A stretch of DNA of 64,000 nucleotides from Sphagnum compactum (lineage: Eukaryota; Bryophyta; Sphagnopsida; Sphagnales), in assembly GCA_965153455.1 (NCBI GenBank), contig OZ234493.1, forward strand, positions 24,914,213 to 24,978,212, in the 5' to 3' direction. The position numbers and the translations under genes were made by a program. The notes beneath the pieces are model-generated. The model ran no database searches, had not been told where the DNA came from, and was given only the letters and a program-made list of their open reading frames with translations. This document shows positions 49,701-62,340 of the stretch, piece after piece; within the stretch, counting starts at the first letter, position 1; the number at the start of each line of letters is the position of its first letter.

Positions 49701-50948
49701 ACTATGTCAGGTCAGTTTTCGGGCATTGATGAATCAATGCAAGGGAGGTTAAGCCCAACAATGTCATTGCCAAATCCTGTTTCTACCTCTCTTGAGTTTC
49801 CAAGCATGGACTCACTGCAAGCAGCACTTCCACCTGTGATGCCATGGTCTACTACTGTTCCACAGTATCCACTTCCACCAAATTCTACTTCAGGTGCATG
49901 GACTCTCAATAAATTTCTTCTCCTACCTTGGATTCAGGCACATATTAAAAGAAAGTGAAGTTTTCATGGTATCAGTGAATTGGTTTGTAATTCAAGAGGC
50001 ATGGAGAGTTCTGAACATCACCCTTGGCTTTGCACATGTTTCAATTCAATTAGAGTAATCAGATATTGCGGTGGTGATATGTTAGGGCTTTATAGTGTCA
50101 CTTGCTGTATCTTCACTCATCGGTTCAAGATTCACAAATTTTCCGTTCAGTGAGCTTCTTGACAGATATCGGAATCTCTTATGCTCTCACAGGGATCAGT
50201 ATGCCTCATTGGTGTGTCAAAGACCTCTGATGAATGGTTTTGTTCTTCTTCCTGTAGGTGCTGTTTTCGGTGGCCAGATCACACACAATATGATGCCCTC
50301 ACCAATGCTGTAAGTAAAAATGTTGTTAGGTTAGATGTAGTTGTGCTTTCTGGATTTTTGTGGATGAGGGGAGGATAAAGAAGTTGTGCTTTACAGTGTG
50401 GGCCTCTGTGGGGATGTTGATATCATCATTGCCCTGTGCTCCTTGTCTTGGTTTTCTTGGCTTTGAAGTACGCAAGGAAGATTCTTGTCCATCTGGTGTA
50501 AACATGTATTTTGAACCTTTGAATGGTGAGCGTGCAGGACAGTGGAGGCATCAGGAATGTTCACAGCTGGTCCCAGCTTCCCTGCAGAAGCTTCATACTC
50601 TGGAACACAGCTATATACTCAAACCATCATGCGCCCAGCAGGTTACAACCCATTTGCTTAATATTCTGTTAGATCCTCACTCTGAGCCACTTGAGTGTGT
50701 ATGGGCACGTTTTTGTGAGAAGGATATGTCTTTCTGATGACATTGCACTTACATTAGATACAACCGTGGTATTCCAAGTCTCAAGTCTGGTGGATTGTGT
50801 GGGTGAGTGTTGAGCATGTATGTGGATTCTTGTGTACCCAGTACATAATGGGTAAAATGAGACTAAATGTCTAGTGGTCATCAATCCAATAACTGCGAAG
50901 TTTTCTGGGTATAATTCATTCACAGGTGCATTGCTAAGCACCAGGTAA
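43763..50948 (+). CDS. AGD14: ArfGAP domain protein, AGD14-like
   Basis: Fourteen exons: 43763-43861, 43977-44038, 44355-44442, 45327-45388, 45647-45734, 46129-46530, 47891-48271, 48475-48570, 48933-49094, 49336-49467, 49674-49893, 50258-50309, 50538-50641, 50926-50948. Phases agree and the total of 1,971 bases gives 656 residues, very close to Arabidopsis AGD14. The N-terminus is an ArfGAP zinc finger, C27-x2-C30-x16-C47-x2-C50, then HREFTHRIKSISMAKF with the conserved Arg, and the helical DFIKHVYVEKRFSG. The rest is Ser/Pro-rich and disordered, with VKDILGDNVPPLRV and an acidic NPFDDDDDDDE run whose NPF resembles an EH-domain ligand. ArfGAPs stimulate GTP hydrolysis by Arf GTPases in vesicle traffic. 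The last exon ends ALLSTR then TAA; its AGGTAA could also be a donor, so the true C-terminus could lie further on. Confidence 0.88.
47216..47690. repeat. duplicated block inside an ArfGAP intron
   Basis: GTTGACTTAAATTGCAAGTA with GGAGAAATTCTCAATAACTA (47216) recurs as GTTGACTTGAATTGTAACTA with TGAGAAATTCTCAATACGTA (47629). Both lie in the 46531-47890 intron, about 413 bases apart. Confidence 0.6.
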
Positions 50949-52310
50949 ACTCCATATAATAACCGAGGTAATAATAACTACGTATAAACCTACATGCTAG
51001 AATCTGAGAAGGATCTCAAATGAGCAACTGAATGTTCTGAAAGCGTGCAGTGAGTGAGTGCAACTATATGAAAGAAATCTCAGGTATGAAAATTCTGCAG
51101 CTCTTGTATTGGGTGCAAAAATACTTTGCCGAACATTTTTCTGGACTTTTTGCTATTAGTGATTTCAATGAACCAGCTTTCTGATCTGCAATTAAGTTAT
51201 CACACAGTAATGAAACAAGTTTGTTATTCCTCAGTGGAACATTCTCCAATCTGCAATCAAGGAGAGGAGCTAAGGAGCATGATGAGGACACAAAACAGAA
51301 AACCTGATGTAAAGGCAAAGCCACATGTTGTAGCCCATGAAAGAGAACCCATCAGGTGTTATTTTGAATCTGTTTGACGGGTTTTCATAATACTCATGTG
51401 GGCTGTCTCTTGAAGCTATTGGGTGTGTTGCTTTAATCTGCTGTGAAAGTCATATACTATGTTAAGGGTATCTCTCACTGTTTTATCAGTTTCTGCTCAA
51501 ATTTGATATTGTGATTTGAGTGCTCTGAGAAACTGGTATTCATTTGTTTGGTCTTGTGATTGCCGCAGGATTGTGAGCTGTCTTTTGCATTTCTGTGAAT
51601 TCTTTGTCTTCTGTGCACTTTCAGCCAACAACTGTGTGTGTGAAAGTGGGAAGGACTTGGGAAGGAATTAAATGCTTCTAAGATCCTTCATACAATTGCC
51701 AATAAGATTGTGGGCTTTGTTTTGTGCATTTCTGTAAATCCTCATCTGCTGAGCTCTTTTCACCCACAAACTGCATGAAAGTTGGAAGGTCCCTAAAGAC
51801 TATTTGCTGTGTACCTTTACTCAACCAGTGATGCTTTATTGTCAATAGTCCTCTGCAGATGTGATTTCCTGTAAAGAAAAGAGACTATGGGATAGGGATT
51901 TTCTGCTAAATGTTGCTACACCCTTAGCACCAAAACCAATCACCTAAAAGATCCAATTCTTGATTGAATTTTTGCAACTTTTTTTTGGATACAATTAATA
52001 GATAAATCATATGCCAAGAAGTCTGGTTGTTGCATTGTGCGATGTTTCTTACTGATAGCAAGTGTGCTCTAGCAATCACTAGGTGATGATGACCTTCCAC
52101 CCTATATACAACACACACTGAAAATGCCTGAAGAAGGAAACCTCACAGACAATAGTTGCTGTTTATCAGCATGCTGAGGCTTGAATAGCTACAAAGACTT
52201 AAGAGCATTCTCCTCCTCATACTCACTTATGGACAATGCCTTTATATGCACAACAATGCATACCAATTGAGGGGAAAGAATCACCTGAAAAAGAACGCAC
52301 AGAAATTCAA
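50949..52310. other. convergent intergenic region between ArfGAP and F-box genes
   Basis: Holds the 3' UTRs of two converging genes and possibly further ArfGAP 3' exons (a reading from 51086 continues in phase for about 20 codons). A duplicated block lies at 51569-51796. No other gene was recognised. Confidence 0.4.
51569..51796. repeat. diverged tandem duplication, period about 137 bp
   Basis: GATTGTGAGCTG (51569) and GATTGTGGGCTT (51706) each lead into TTTTGTGCATTTCTGTAAAT-like text, a (C/A)CAACAACTG-like block and a GAAAGT(G/T)GGAAGG block in the same order. Confidence 0.55.
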
Positions 52311-55300
52311 CTATGACTTGAAAGTGCTCTTCCACTGCTTGGAGAGTCTTGATAAGTTTTTCCTCACAGATTCTGGCATGTTACATCCACTTATTGAGAT
52401 CTCAACTGGTTCTGGTAGAACACCAGAATTCTCAGCCTTGTTTGTCACAGCTGAGTCCACTGACTCCTTGATCTGTTCCAAGGGTATCATCTGCAGGCCC
52501 AAGCACAATTGTTGTTTTTTGCCCATCAGCTCATGAACTTTCCTTCTGAAATCGCATGGTTAAAAACCCAAACTCCTAAGACTCTATTTCCCCAACTCAT
52601 CATGGAGGTCCTTATCTTTCCTTTCTTCTTGTACAGCAGCCCAGACATGGTGCCATTGCCAATAATTGCAAGGCCTTAAGTTGGTTAAAAAGAATGGCAG
52701 ATATGTCTGTCTTCATTATTAATCTTCACCTAAATAGCAGGCAATCCAAAAGTGATTGCAAGACAAAACAAAAATAGAAGAGGCTCAATCCACTAACCAG
52801 AGTTTGCAAGTGAGCGCAATTGGTGAAGAGCATGCGACGCAGTAAGGGAGAGTAAAGGAAGACTTCAACCAAGTTCTTGCACCCACATGCCTCCACCACC
52901 TTCAACACCCGAGAGTATGCATTCAGCCTGCATTTACATATCCGAATTCCACCCCACACTTATTCCAGTAACTACAGATAGACACAAGAAGATTGTTAAC
53001 TCCCTGCTAGAGTATCCAGCTAACAGCACAATGTCTGTTATGTCTAACAATGCCAAATGTAATCAATACATTACACAGTCTGCAAAAATCACTGGCATAT
53101 TCAGCCAATGTTGTGCTGTATTTAAGACATGAGTAGAGAGAAGAGAAGACTGACCTTCTGAGGGATGAGCAGCCAGAAACTTCCAGATGCAATAGAGAAG
53201 CTTGTGGAATGTGAATTCTTTCCAGTCGTTCACAACCTCCACATCGAAGGTCCTGAAGGCCAGTGGCCAACTCCAGGATATTTGAAAAAGCAGATTGTGT
53301 AAATGACCGGCACCCTGTTACATTCAGATTCTTCACAGTACTACAACTGAACCTCCCCAATGTCTCCAAGTTGTCTGGAAAACACATCACCACACAAGAC
53401 CAGAGAATCTGAGACTTTGAGATTGCTGCTATTGGTGCTGACCTGAAAGAAAATATGAGACACTGTATTCATTCTACAGGACAAAAGAAAACCCCAGGGC
53501 AAATAGGTTGGATGGAAAAACTACAGTTTCAACTGAGCAACCATGCATACCTCACAAACTACTTATCAGATCAAACAATAATTAAAGTCTGGACCACAAT
53601 AAGATCTTGCCTACTAGTACAGTAATCCTCACCATCTTGCCATCAGGGTTCATCATTGCTACCCACAGTCGAGGTGATCAATTGACCTTCTATGGTCTGG
53701 ACAGATCTCAGGAGAGAACCTTTCACAAGAAGAAACAGACTTCTCTGTGGTGTGGCTAAGAGCAGTTGGTCATACCGCAAAGAGAGAGATTGAGAGAAAC
53801 AAGAGCAGGACACTTGAGGTGAATGCGGGTAAGCTTCTTGCAGTTTGACAAGTTCAGGCTTTGCAAATGCGGCCCCACCAGATGCAAGTCTTCAAGCTGG
53901 AGAAACAGTTGCAATAAGTCAGCCTCTCTGTGTTTGGTGGACTGGAGAGAGGGTATAAAGGCAAGCATCCTTTGCAGGCAATGGAAACAGCTCTGCTGTG
54001 TTGCAAAGTCAAGATCAGCTTCTCCTCAAAAGGGCAATCCTGAATGGAAAGTGAGAATATGTCTACAAACACGAGCAACTCGTCAAGGGATTTGAAGCAA
54101 TCAGGGAACACAACCAAGCTGACCTTTGGACATGCTGCGAGGTTAAGTTGTTGAAGGTTGCCTTCACGAGAAAGTTGCAATACCAAGCGGCTGATGTTAG
54201 GTAACTGCGTTGCTGTCAAGATTGCCAATTTTGATATTGGTGGAAGTTGCAGTCCATTGGTTGTCACTCCAATGCACCGAGAGATATCCAGAGAGAAGAG
54301 AGATGACCTTGATGCACCCCGTAGTAATGCCTGCAACCACAGAAATGTGACTCAGAATGAAAAGATACACTTGGTGAGTTAAACAGCAATTATTCAGCTA
54401 GAAGCTTGTTGCTAAACGTGTTGTATTGTCTATCATGAGGACTGAAAAGAGGGGAAGGTGACAAGCCATCAGTAGATCAAACTAACACATGTGAATGCTA
54501 CAGAAAAATAATAGCAATATATGCATGTGAATATTCAGCAGAGAAACAATGTTGGCAACTACAAAGTCATATATATGAGACTGCAGAGAAACCAAAAAAC
54601 TACCATTGCATGAATGAGTGGCATCATAACTTTATGAGTGTCTCTCACAAAGTATCAGACAAATCTCATCAAGTCTCTAACAATCACCTTCATCAGATAG
54701 CAGTCACTACCTGCCATTCCTCCCCATTGATTTCATCAGATCCCAAAAGTGGGTGTAGATAGGTGAACAACAATCTGCTCAAATTTATGGGCAAAAACAA
54801 TTACAAAAAACCTGTGTCCTGAGTCTCTTGTATTTCTGGAAGCAATGATGGAAGACCCAGTCATGATGTTGGCTAGCAGTCAACCGACATAAAATAGTGC
54901 CTTAGCTTTGCACTAGATCCTTTCAACCAGGTTTACTTCCATAGCAGAGAAAATGTGCGAAAAACTAACCAGGGATATAATAGAACTAATAGAAACAAGG
55001 GAAGAATCATACACAGCTCCACGAACCCTAACCACAGATAGCCAGGGCTTGTGGAACCCACTGATAAGACTTGTGCTTGCTAAGCACTCAGGTTGAATGG
55101 AGCCAGAGGAGATTGAGGAACAAGAAGGTGGAAGAAGAGAAGCCCACAGAATTGCAGTACTTCACAAGGGCTTACTCCTGTAGTGAGGCTCACCTTGATA
55201 GCAATCTTGAGCTTTCCAAATTCCTCTAAGAAACTATTCACACAAGCTTTGACTTACTCTGCATAATTTGCTGAGAATTGCACCTGAGCAAAGCTGGGAT

Positions 55301-58300
55301 TTTAGATTCAGCCTCAAAACTCTTAACAAAGTAAAGGCTCAGGGATGAGGTCTTCTGATGCTTTTGGAAGGGCCTTCCTTTGACTGTTTTAACCCTTGGT
55401 TCAAGCCTGAAAAGAGTACCAGAGAAGAGGAGAGAGAATGAGAGACAAGGAGACACCTGCACGCCTTTGTCAGAAATCTGACTGCAACCAGCAACACAGA
55501 TAAGTCTTAAACCTGGAGGCTCCATCTCCAAACACCTGTCCCCAGTGGAAGTACTTTGAGCTGACCCAGGAGTCTCTGGATTATTATACTCCAGTGATGT
55601 TGGTGAAGTATCTCTAAGCTTGCCATTCTTCATCACTGCACCAATTTGTGAAGCACGGAATCCAGTTGGCAAGCGTGTTGAACCTAGCAGAGATCTAATT
55701 GCATTCTCACCATGTCTATGCTCAGAACTGATCCTTGGAGAGAGATTACTGTCACTGAGCAGCTTGGGTGTTCTGTCAGGATTGTTGGAGATCATGAAAA
55801 TGGCAACATCAGTCTGGGTGGTACTGAAGGCTTCTGCTGGCATGTCTGATATTTCAAGCCTCTGGTCAATAACTTGTGTGGCACCCCCAACTCGAATGGC
55901 TTTTGAATCTTTGAAATCACTCATCAAAGCATTGTAATCCTTCAAGTTGTTGGCTGGGGAGCCATGAACATAAACATTTTGCCGAGTGGCAAGCTTTTTG
56001 TTGCCTTGGGACAAAACATTGAAGTTGTAGTAATCAATCCCAGTTGAACCAGACTGCACTACCACAGGTGCCTTGCTAGCAGTGGGAGAATCAAGATGGA
56101 AGTCTGTTGACAGGCTTGGGCTGGCTTGTCTCACAATATCTGTTCTGTGTGCAGAGTTCATTTGCAGGACATCCATCAACTGAGGAAGATCATGGTTTGA
56201 GTTATCAATCTCGTCCAGGACATAGCGCCTATACCTCTCACTCCATTTGTCCTTGTGTATGCCCCCTGGCAGTGATTCATCCAAAACCTCGACAATTCTG
56301 CTTTTGCCTGCTACAGAGCTACCGTTAGAACACAGAGGTAAATCACCCTGACTACTACCAATCCCAGGGCAGCTAGTTGGAGAAGGGTTTGACTCAGGCA
56401 CTACAACACCTGTCCAATCTATTCTGGGTAGGGAAAATGCTGCACTACTTTGTGACCCATTTGCTACATCTAGATATTCATTTTTTCTGTCTGTTTCAAG
56501 GGTGTCAGTGCTTGGTGGGTAAGATCTATCATCAGAAACAAGTGCATTTGCTGCAGCCTGAGCATAACTTCTTGAAGGCATACTGCTCTGAAGAGGTGAA
56601 CTCTGTTTCTCTAGCCTGAAATGGTGCTCGGTGTTTCCAAGCAAAGTTCCTGTATCACTATTGGAGATGTTAGTTTCACCTTGAAGAGAACAAGGAGATG
56701 GGGATGCTAGTGCTGCCCAAAGCCTTGTCTCTGACATGCTTGGGTTCCTGTTTTCAACTTTTGTGCGAGTGCTATATAAGGCCTTTGGCTTAGGCTGTGG
56801 GCTCAGTTCAGGCCAGGAACAAACAGAACTGTTTTCAAGATTCTGATTGTCTTGATCTTCTGGATTTTCAGCAATAGCAAGCTCTTCATCTTCATCAGTT
56901 GGAGCAACAGCACCTGCCACAGCTTGTTCATTAGGAGCCTCTCTGGTCTGTCGATAACGAGAGAGGGTGATCAAGCCAGCATCTGAGATGCCATGACAGT
57001 TTGCCAAATTGACATCCTCCAGCTGCAAGAACACAAAAAACCACGCAAGACGGGTCACAGGCCCATTGCTACAGCTAAACAACTCTCCTTGCATCCTTGT
57101 TCTGAAAAGAATACAAAGAAACTGTTTTGACATAACAAGGTATTCTCTACAACATGACCATTTTCAAAACACCACACCTGCAAGATGAAAACACATGTAC
57201 ATTCAAGTGCAAATTTTGTCTTACCCTGGAATGCAGACTGCAAAGTGCATTCACATCAGCATCCCCCACAAATTCGCAGCTTCTGAAATCGACAGACTCT
57301 AAAGACCGCCGGTGGCTACCTCCTGCTGCTGCTGCAAGGATTGGGATGAACTTCTTCAATTTCCCACCTGAAATCACACAACTAGCAATGAACCAAGAGA
57401 TACCACAAAAAAAAAGTGCAGCACACTGACCAGATTATTGTCTATTTTTCAAAACATTTTGAGGAACAGAATTCAATGTAGCATAATTGACTAGATCAGT
57501 GCAACAACAAACTCATATGATGGTATAAAAGCTTACTGCATCGCCTGAAGCTTAGGGACCTTAGGTTGGTATGAGAAGCCACCTGCACATCAGCCACTAT
57601 CACTCTTCAGTCTCCTCTAAGTTTTGCTGGCATCTCTCCACAAAAGATACAAAAAGAATGGCTGAGTTCAAGTACCAAGCCTTGCAATGCCGATGGTGAC
57701 AGATCTGGTGGCAAGACAAGAAGCTGAACCGTGTTTCTCACATTCTTCACGCCTTCATTGAATTCCTTTGAAACCTGCTAACACCCCAATTTACCAAAGG
57801 GTACCTCAATCCAGGAACTACTACTACCATTAGAGCCTACATACTGTTACTTTCATGCAAGTCCTGAGCAAAGTTGAGAAGACCCATCAACTCCCACAAA
57901 ACGCCTGAATAAAAGAGGGGAAAACAAAGGTCCATTGAAAATCTTTGATGCCCTGAACTTCTAGATTCTCAAGAAGTGAGACACACACTATTCTGATCTG
58001 CATGGCAATATCAGAAGAGGGCAATAAGATTCAGTAAAGACTCGAACAACACCACCTCCCCTGCCATATCCTGTTGAGTGCAGGATTGGATCAAGACTTG
58101 ATGCTATCTGACAGAAGTGGCAATGGGCAATAAGGCAATTGTTATAGTCACGAATCAATCAATCAATTGGGGAGAAGACATGAAGAAAGGGACACGATGA
58201 AATCACCCTAGCAATTCGCGCAGCTTCTTTGTTGGTCAAGCGGGATAGTATCAGAGATTTGCATTCTTCCGGAAGTGCATCCCACATGTTCAACCCATTA

Positions 58301-58314
58301 TCATTCTCCTTCAT
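52311..58314 (-). CDS. F-box/leucine-rich-repeat protein with large low-complexity insert
   Basis: ATG at 58314-58312. Exons: 58207-58314, 57676-57774, 57537-57582, 57225-57367, 55457-57022, 53989-54330, 53776-53896, 53155-53437, 52798-52927 and a last exon 52311 to about 52545. All phases agree except the final join, where the acceptor seen leaves one base too many; a small exon in 52550-52795 may be missed. The product is about 1,020 residues. Residues 10-40 are an F-box (LPEECKSLILSRL). LRRs of FBL type follow (LEDVNLANCHGISDAGL, LQSLNLSNCKKL, LEVSGCSSLRR, LFTNCAHLQTL). Between two LRRs, inside one exon, lies a Ser/Pro-rich stretch of about 470 residues. Such proteins are substrate receptors of SCF ubiquitin ligases. 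I could not assign a specific orthologue; it is not clearly the SLOMO/FBL15 sequence I know. Confidence 0.8.
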
Positions 58315-60104
58315 TTTTGCCAACTACAACAAGCATGTACAGTGCTCTTTTTATTCTTCCACCCTTGTGGCACAGCCTTAAACCATACCTGCACAATTCC
58401 TGAGCATAATAATAAGAACAATTTGCTCAAGTCCAAGCAAGTGCATAAAGCTCTATTTCATGAAGCCCATACTACTGCTAGGTGTCGTGTATCCTGCAAC
58501 AAGTCAAGAGTTACTGCCAACACTGCAGTGGAATTGCTGCTGGTTTGTGCACAAACGAACGAGCTTTAAATCCACAATTGCTCATGAAGCACACCTATTG
58601 TTGTATTACTCTTGTTGAACATCAAATGAAGAGCACAGTCAAACACACGAGCCAGAAGCTTTCAGGAGATATGAATTCAACACACACACCAGCAGGAGTT
58701 TTACTCTACCAAAAAAGCTTCAATCTTTTGTCAGAGGAGGGAGAGAGAGAGAGAGAGAGAGATTACATTCGATGAAGAATTTGGTACCTTACCAGGGAAA
58801 AAATTGAAGAAGATTCAGAAGCTCTGTTTTAAGGTCAATCTGACACCGAAAGCAACAGGAAGAAAAATAGAGAAAGGAATGGCATGCATCCAAAGGAGTT
58901 CAGAAGTCCAACATAATGAAGCATCTGAAACCATTGCGAAGTTCTTTCTAGTTCCATTCTTTCTAAGCTATACAGGACGGATCTTTCCTCGTCTTCAACA
59001 GAGAAGAAATCGACAAACATGAGAAATGTTTCGCATAAATTCGAGATGATGAAGAGGACAAGACAGACAGGCTGACTTTGAGCGGCTGGCGATGCAAGGC
59101 AGAAGCAATTTCAGCTTCACACTTGGAAGGATTCTTGACACAGTCGACATTTGAGAAAAGCAAGCACGCACGCACGCACGCGAACAACCGGGAGGGACAG
59201 AATAGGCGGCACTTACACCACAGATCTTGACGCTGCTTGCTTGCTGCCGAAGTTGCTGAAGTTTGTCTCCGCAATTGTGAAGAAGAAAACACGATTTGAT
59301 GATGTGCATGCATGCGTCTAGGAGAAGGCTATTGTGGAACGCTCGCCAGAGTACAGGCTCTCCGAGGTCGGTCGGTCGGTCGTGGAAATGGCGGAGAGAA
59401 GAAGAGGATGTAAACGGTGCTTGGTGCAGGAAACCCTGGGAATCTGCGCCCGTTTCCACTACTGCCTACGCCTGGCACCATCAACAACGACCGATAATCA
59501 TCTTCCCCAACAACAAACAAACAAACAAACAACACGCGCTTTCCTTCCTTCCTTCCTTCCTTTTCACATACTTTCTTTTGTTTCTGCGACCAGCCAGAAG
59601 AAGCTTCAGCCCTAGAGTGAGAGAGAGAGATCCGCGACACAACAGAAGACTCGGCGGAGACGGAAAACAAGCTTCTCCATCGTCACAGAAAACGTGCGAC
59701 AAATCTTTTCTCTCTCTGTGTGCAGCATCCCGCCACGACGACGACGCGCAATCACAAGTGCTGATGAGATCCTCCTGTCTTGCTATTATTGAAGCATTCG
59801 GATCGCATTCTTGTGTCCAGTTTTGTCTCTTGCGCGCGGCGGCAAGCAAGCAAGCAAGCTCTCTTCCGGTTGTGTCGGAATTCCTGAGATTGGCAATCTG
59901 CATTCGTTGCCATGCTTAGATACTTCATGAGGCAGCGAGCTGATTCTCGTTCGCCGTGCGATTTCTCTTCGGTCTCGTTTGTGTGTGTGTGTGTTTTGGA
60001 GCTCGTCTCTCTTCTAGTGCGCGAATTTGTCAATCGAGCGAGGAGTGGAGGGAGGAGGAGAAGGAGCTGTGGTTTCTTCTTCTTCGGGAAACCTTTTGTT
60101 TATC
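58315..60104. promoter_or_regulatory. divergent promoter region between F-box and PPR genes
   Basis: About 1.8 kb between two head-to-head start codons. Microsatellites: (GA)n 58738-58762, (GCAC)n 59163-59180, (GGTC)n near 59367-59381, (AAAC)n 59512-59531, (TTCC)n 59544-59563, (GCAA)n 59842-59860, (GT)n 59981-59994. It should hold both 5' leaders. The long open frames here, including one of 207 codons at 59296-59919, are rich in Arg and Ser, overlap on both strands and look like chance. Confidence 0.5.
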
Positions 60105-62340
60105 ATGGCGATGCGAGAATTCGCCCCTACGGCAGGACGCTTGAGCATTCGCTTCTCAGGTAAGAACAAGAAGAAGGAGAAGGATAATCGATTTCCCTCG
60201 GTAGCAAGCCTCCAATCAAGTTCTCTGTGCAATGCAATTCTGTGCATTGCGGTATTGAGGTTGTATCAGTAATGTTTTCTCACCAACAGTTTCCCTGTTT
60301 CCGTGCTCCTTGGTTCGTGACAGGCAACAACAGCAGCAGCAGAAGGAGAAAGACTGTGGAGCAACTGTGGCGGGAGTTCTTCTCAGATCCTTCACAATGG
60401 TGGGATCATAGATCGGAGAAGGTAAGAGGAAACAAAACCCTAAACGGTCATTTGCATCTCTCTACATTTTGTTCTTGCTCATGATGAATGCGGGCACTGC
60501 ACTGCACTGCGTGCACACATGGTTAGGGTATATGAGATGATGATAATCCAGTAGCAGCAGAATTTCTCCTCTCTGTTTCTAGAGGAATGCAAGATATCCG
60601 GATTTCAAGCACAAGACAACAGAGAACAAGGTGCTGTGGCTCGACGACAACTTGAACAATCCTGCATGGGTGCAAGTGGAGCTTGCAGCAATGGCACCAG
60701 GAAGTGTACAAGCAAGCAATTTCTCATTCAACCTAAAGCTTGCCAAGTATGTGAAGGCTGGGAGACATGCAGAGACATTAAGGCTGTTTCAACAACTGCA
60801 ACAAGAACAAGGCATGATTCCCGACAGGTTCAGTTTTGTTCCAGTACTCAATGCATGTGCTGGCTTACGAATGCTTCTGCACGGCAGATGCATCCATGTG
60901 CAGATCATGCAAAGCGGGTGTGAATCAGATGTCTACATTTGTAATAGCCTTGTTGATATGTATGCTAAATGCGGGAGCATGGAGGATGCTGAGAGAGTCT
61001 TTGACAAGATGGGTAGTCGACGTGGTTCTGTTGCTTGGAATGCACTGATTTTAGGACATGTGAAATGTGGGCAAGCAGACAAGGCATTAGCATTGTGTGA
61101 ACAAATGCAACAGGAAGGTGTGGCACTGGATGCCATCACTTTTGTTGGCATTTTGAATGCGTGTGCCAGAGTTGCAGCTCTTGAGAAGGGCAGGTGTGCT
61201 CATGCTCAGATCATTGAGAATGGCTTTGAATCAAATGTATTTGTTGGTAGTAGCCTTGTTGATATGTATGCTAAGTGTGGAAGCCTGGAAGAAGCGCAAA
61301 GAGTGTTTGACAGCATGCCCATCCACAATGTAGTTTCATGGAATGCTATGATTTTGGGACATGTGAAAAATGGACATGGGCGGAAGGCATTGGAAATGTA
61401 TCAGCTAATGCAACTGGAAGGGCTGAAGCCAAGCTCTGTCACCTTTGCAGCAGTGCTCAATGCATGTGCTAGTGTAAAGGTGGCAGTTGAGGAAGGCAGG
61501 TACATTCATGAACAGGCTATCCTACATGGCTGTGAGTCTGATCCTGTCGTGGGTAATTGCCTCATTGACATGTATGCCAAATGTGGGAGTATGGAGGATG
61601 CTTGGAGAGTTTTCAACAGGATGCAGAAACCACACAGTGTCATCTCTTGGAGTGCAATGATTCTGGGATATCTGAAACGTGAGCAAGGGCACAAGGTATT
61701 GGAACTATCTCGGGAAATGCAACGTGAAGGGGTGCAGCCAGACCCTGTCACCTTTGTGGGATTGCTGAATGCATGTGCTACTGTAGTGGCACTTGAAGAA
61801 GGACGGCATTTTCATGAACAGATTATTGATCTTGGGTGTGAGTCTGATCACTTTGTGGCTAGTAGCCTTGTTGATATGTATGCCAAATGCGGGAGCATAT
61901 ATGAAGCACAAATGGTGTTCAACAGGATGTCCTCACCCAATGTGGTGTCTTGGACTGTCATGCTTCAAGGATATGCCACACATGGGCTTGCTAAGGAAGC
62001 ACTTGCACATTTCAAACAGATGTGGCAACAAGGTATTGTGATAGATAAGGTCACTTTCATTGCTCTTCTGTCAGCTTGTAGCCATGCAGGTCTGGTCCAT
62101 GAAGGCCTAGACTACTTTGAATCAATGGGTTCACTTTACCGTGTTTCTGCAACCATGGAGCATTACGCCTGTGTGGTTGATCTTCTTGGCCGTGCTGGCC
62201 ATCTGCAGGAGGCAGAGGATTTCATTAATGCAATGTCTTGTGCACCAGATACTTCAGTGTGGACAACATTGCTTGGTGCTTGTAGAATTCATGGTAATGT
62301 GGAGATGGCAGAGCGCATCACTAAAAGAATAGTTTGTTGA
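60105..62340 (+). CDS. PPR protein with N-terminal OSB-type PDF motif
   Basis: Three exons, 60105-60159, 60324-60421 and 60583-62340, phases agreeing, 636 residues. Residues 1-28 (MAMREFAPTAGRLSIRFSG then RRRK) look like an organelle targeting peptide. Residues 31-80 read EQLWREFFSDPSQWWDHR, then YPDFKHK and LWLDDNLNNPAWV, the PDF motif of plant organellar single-stranded-DNA-binding (OSB) proteins, but with no OB fold before it. PLS-class PPR repeats follow from about residue 95 (repeated LVDMYAKCGS, VVSWNAMILGHVK, FVGILNACA), ending in LLGACRIHGNVEMAERITK, the start of the E domain. A TGA then ends the protein, so E2, E+ and DYW are missing. The PPR array implies sequence-specific RNA binding in plastid or mitochondrion. 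No editing-deaminase domain remains, so an editing role would need a partner. Confidence 0.85.

Noticed and set aside
59296-59919. 207-codon open frame between the F-box and PPR genes
   Set aside because: Arg/Ser-rich, built on simple repeats, overlapped by equally long frames on the other strand, and with no recognisable motif.
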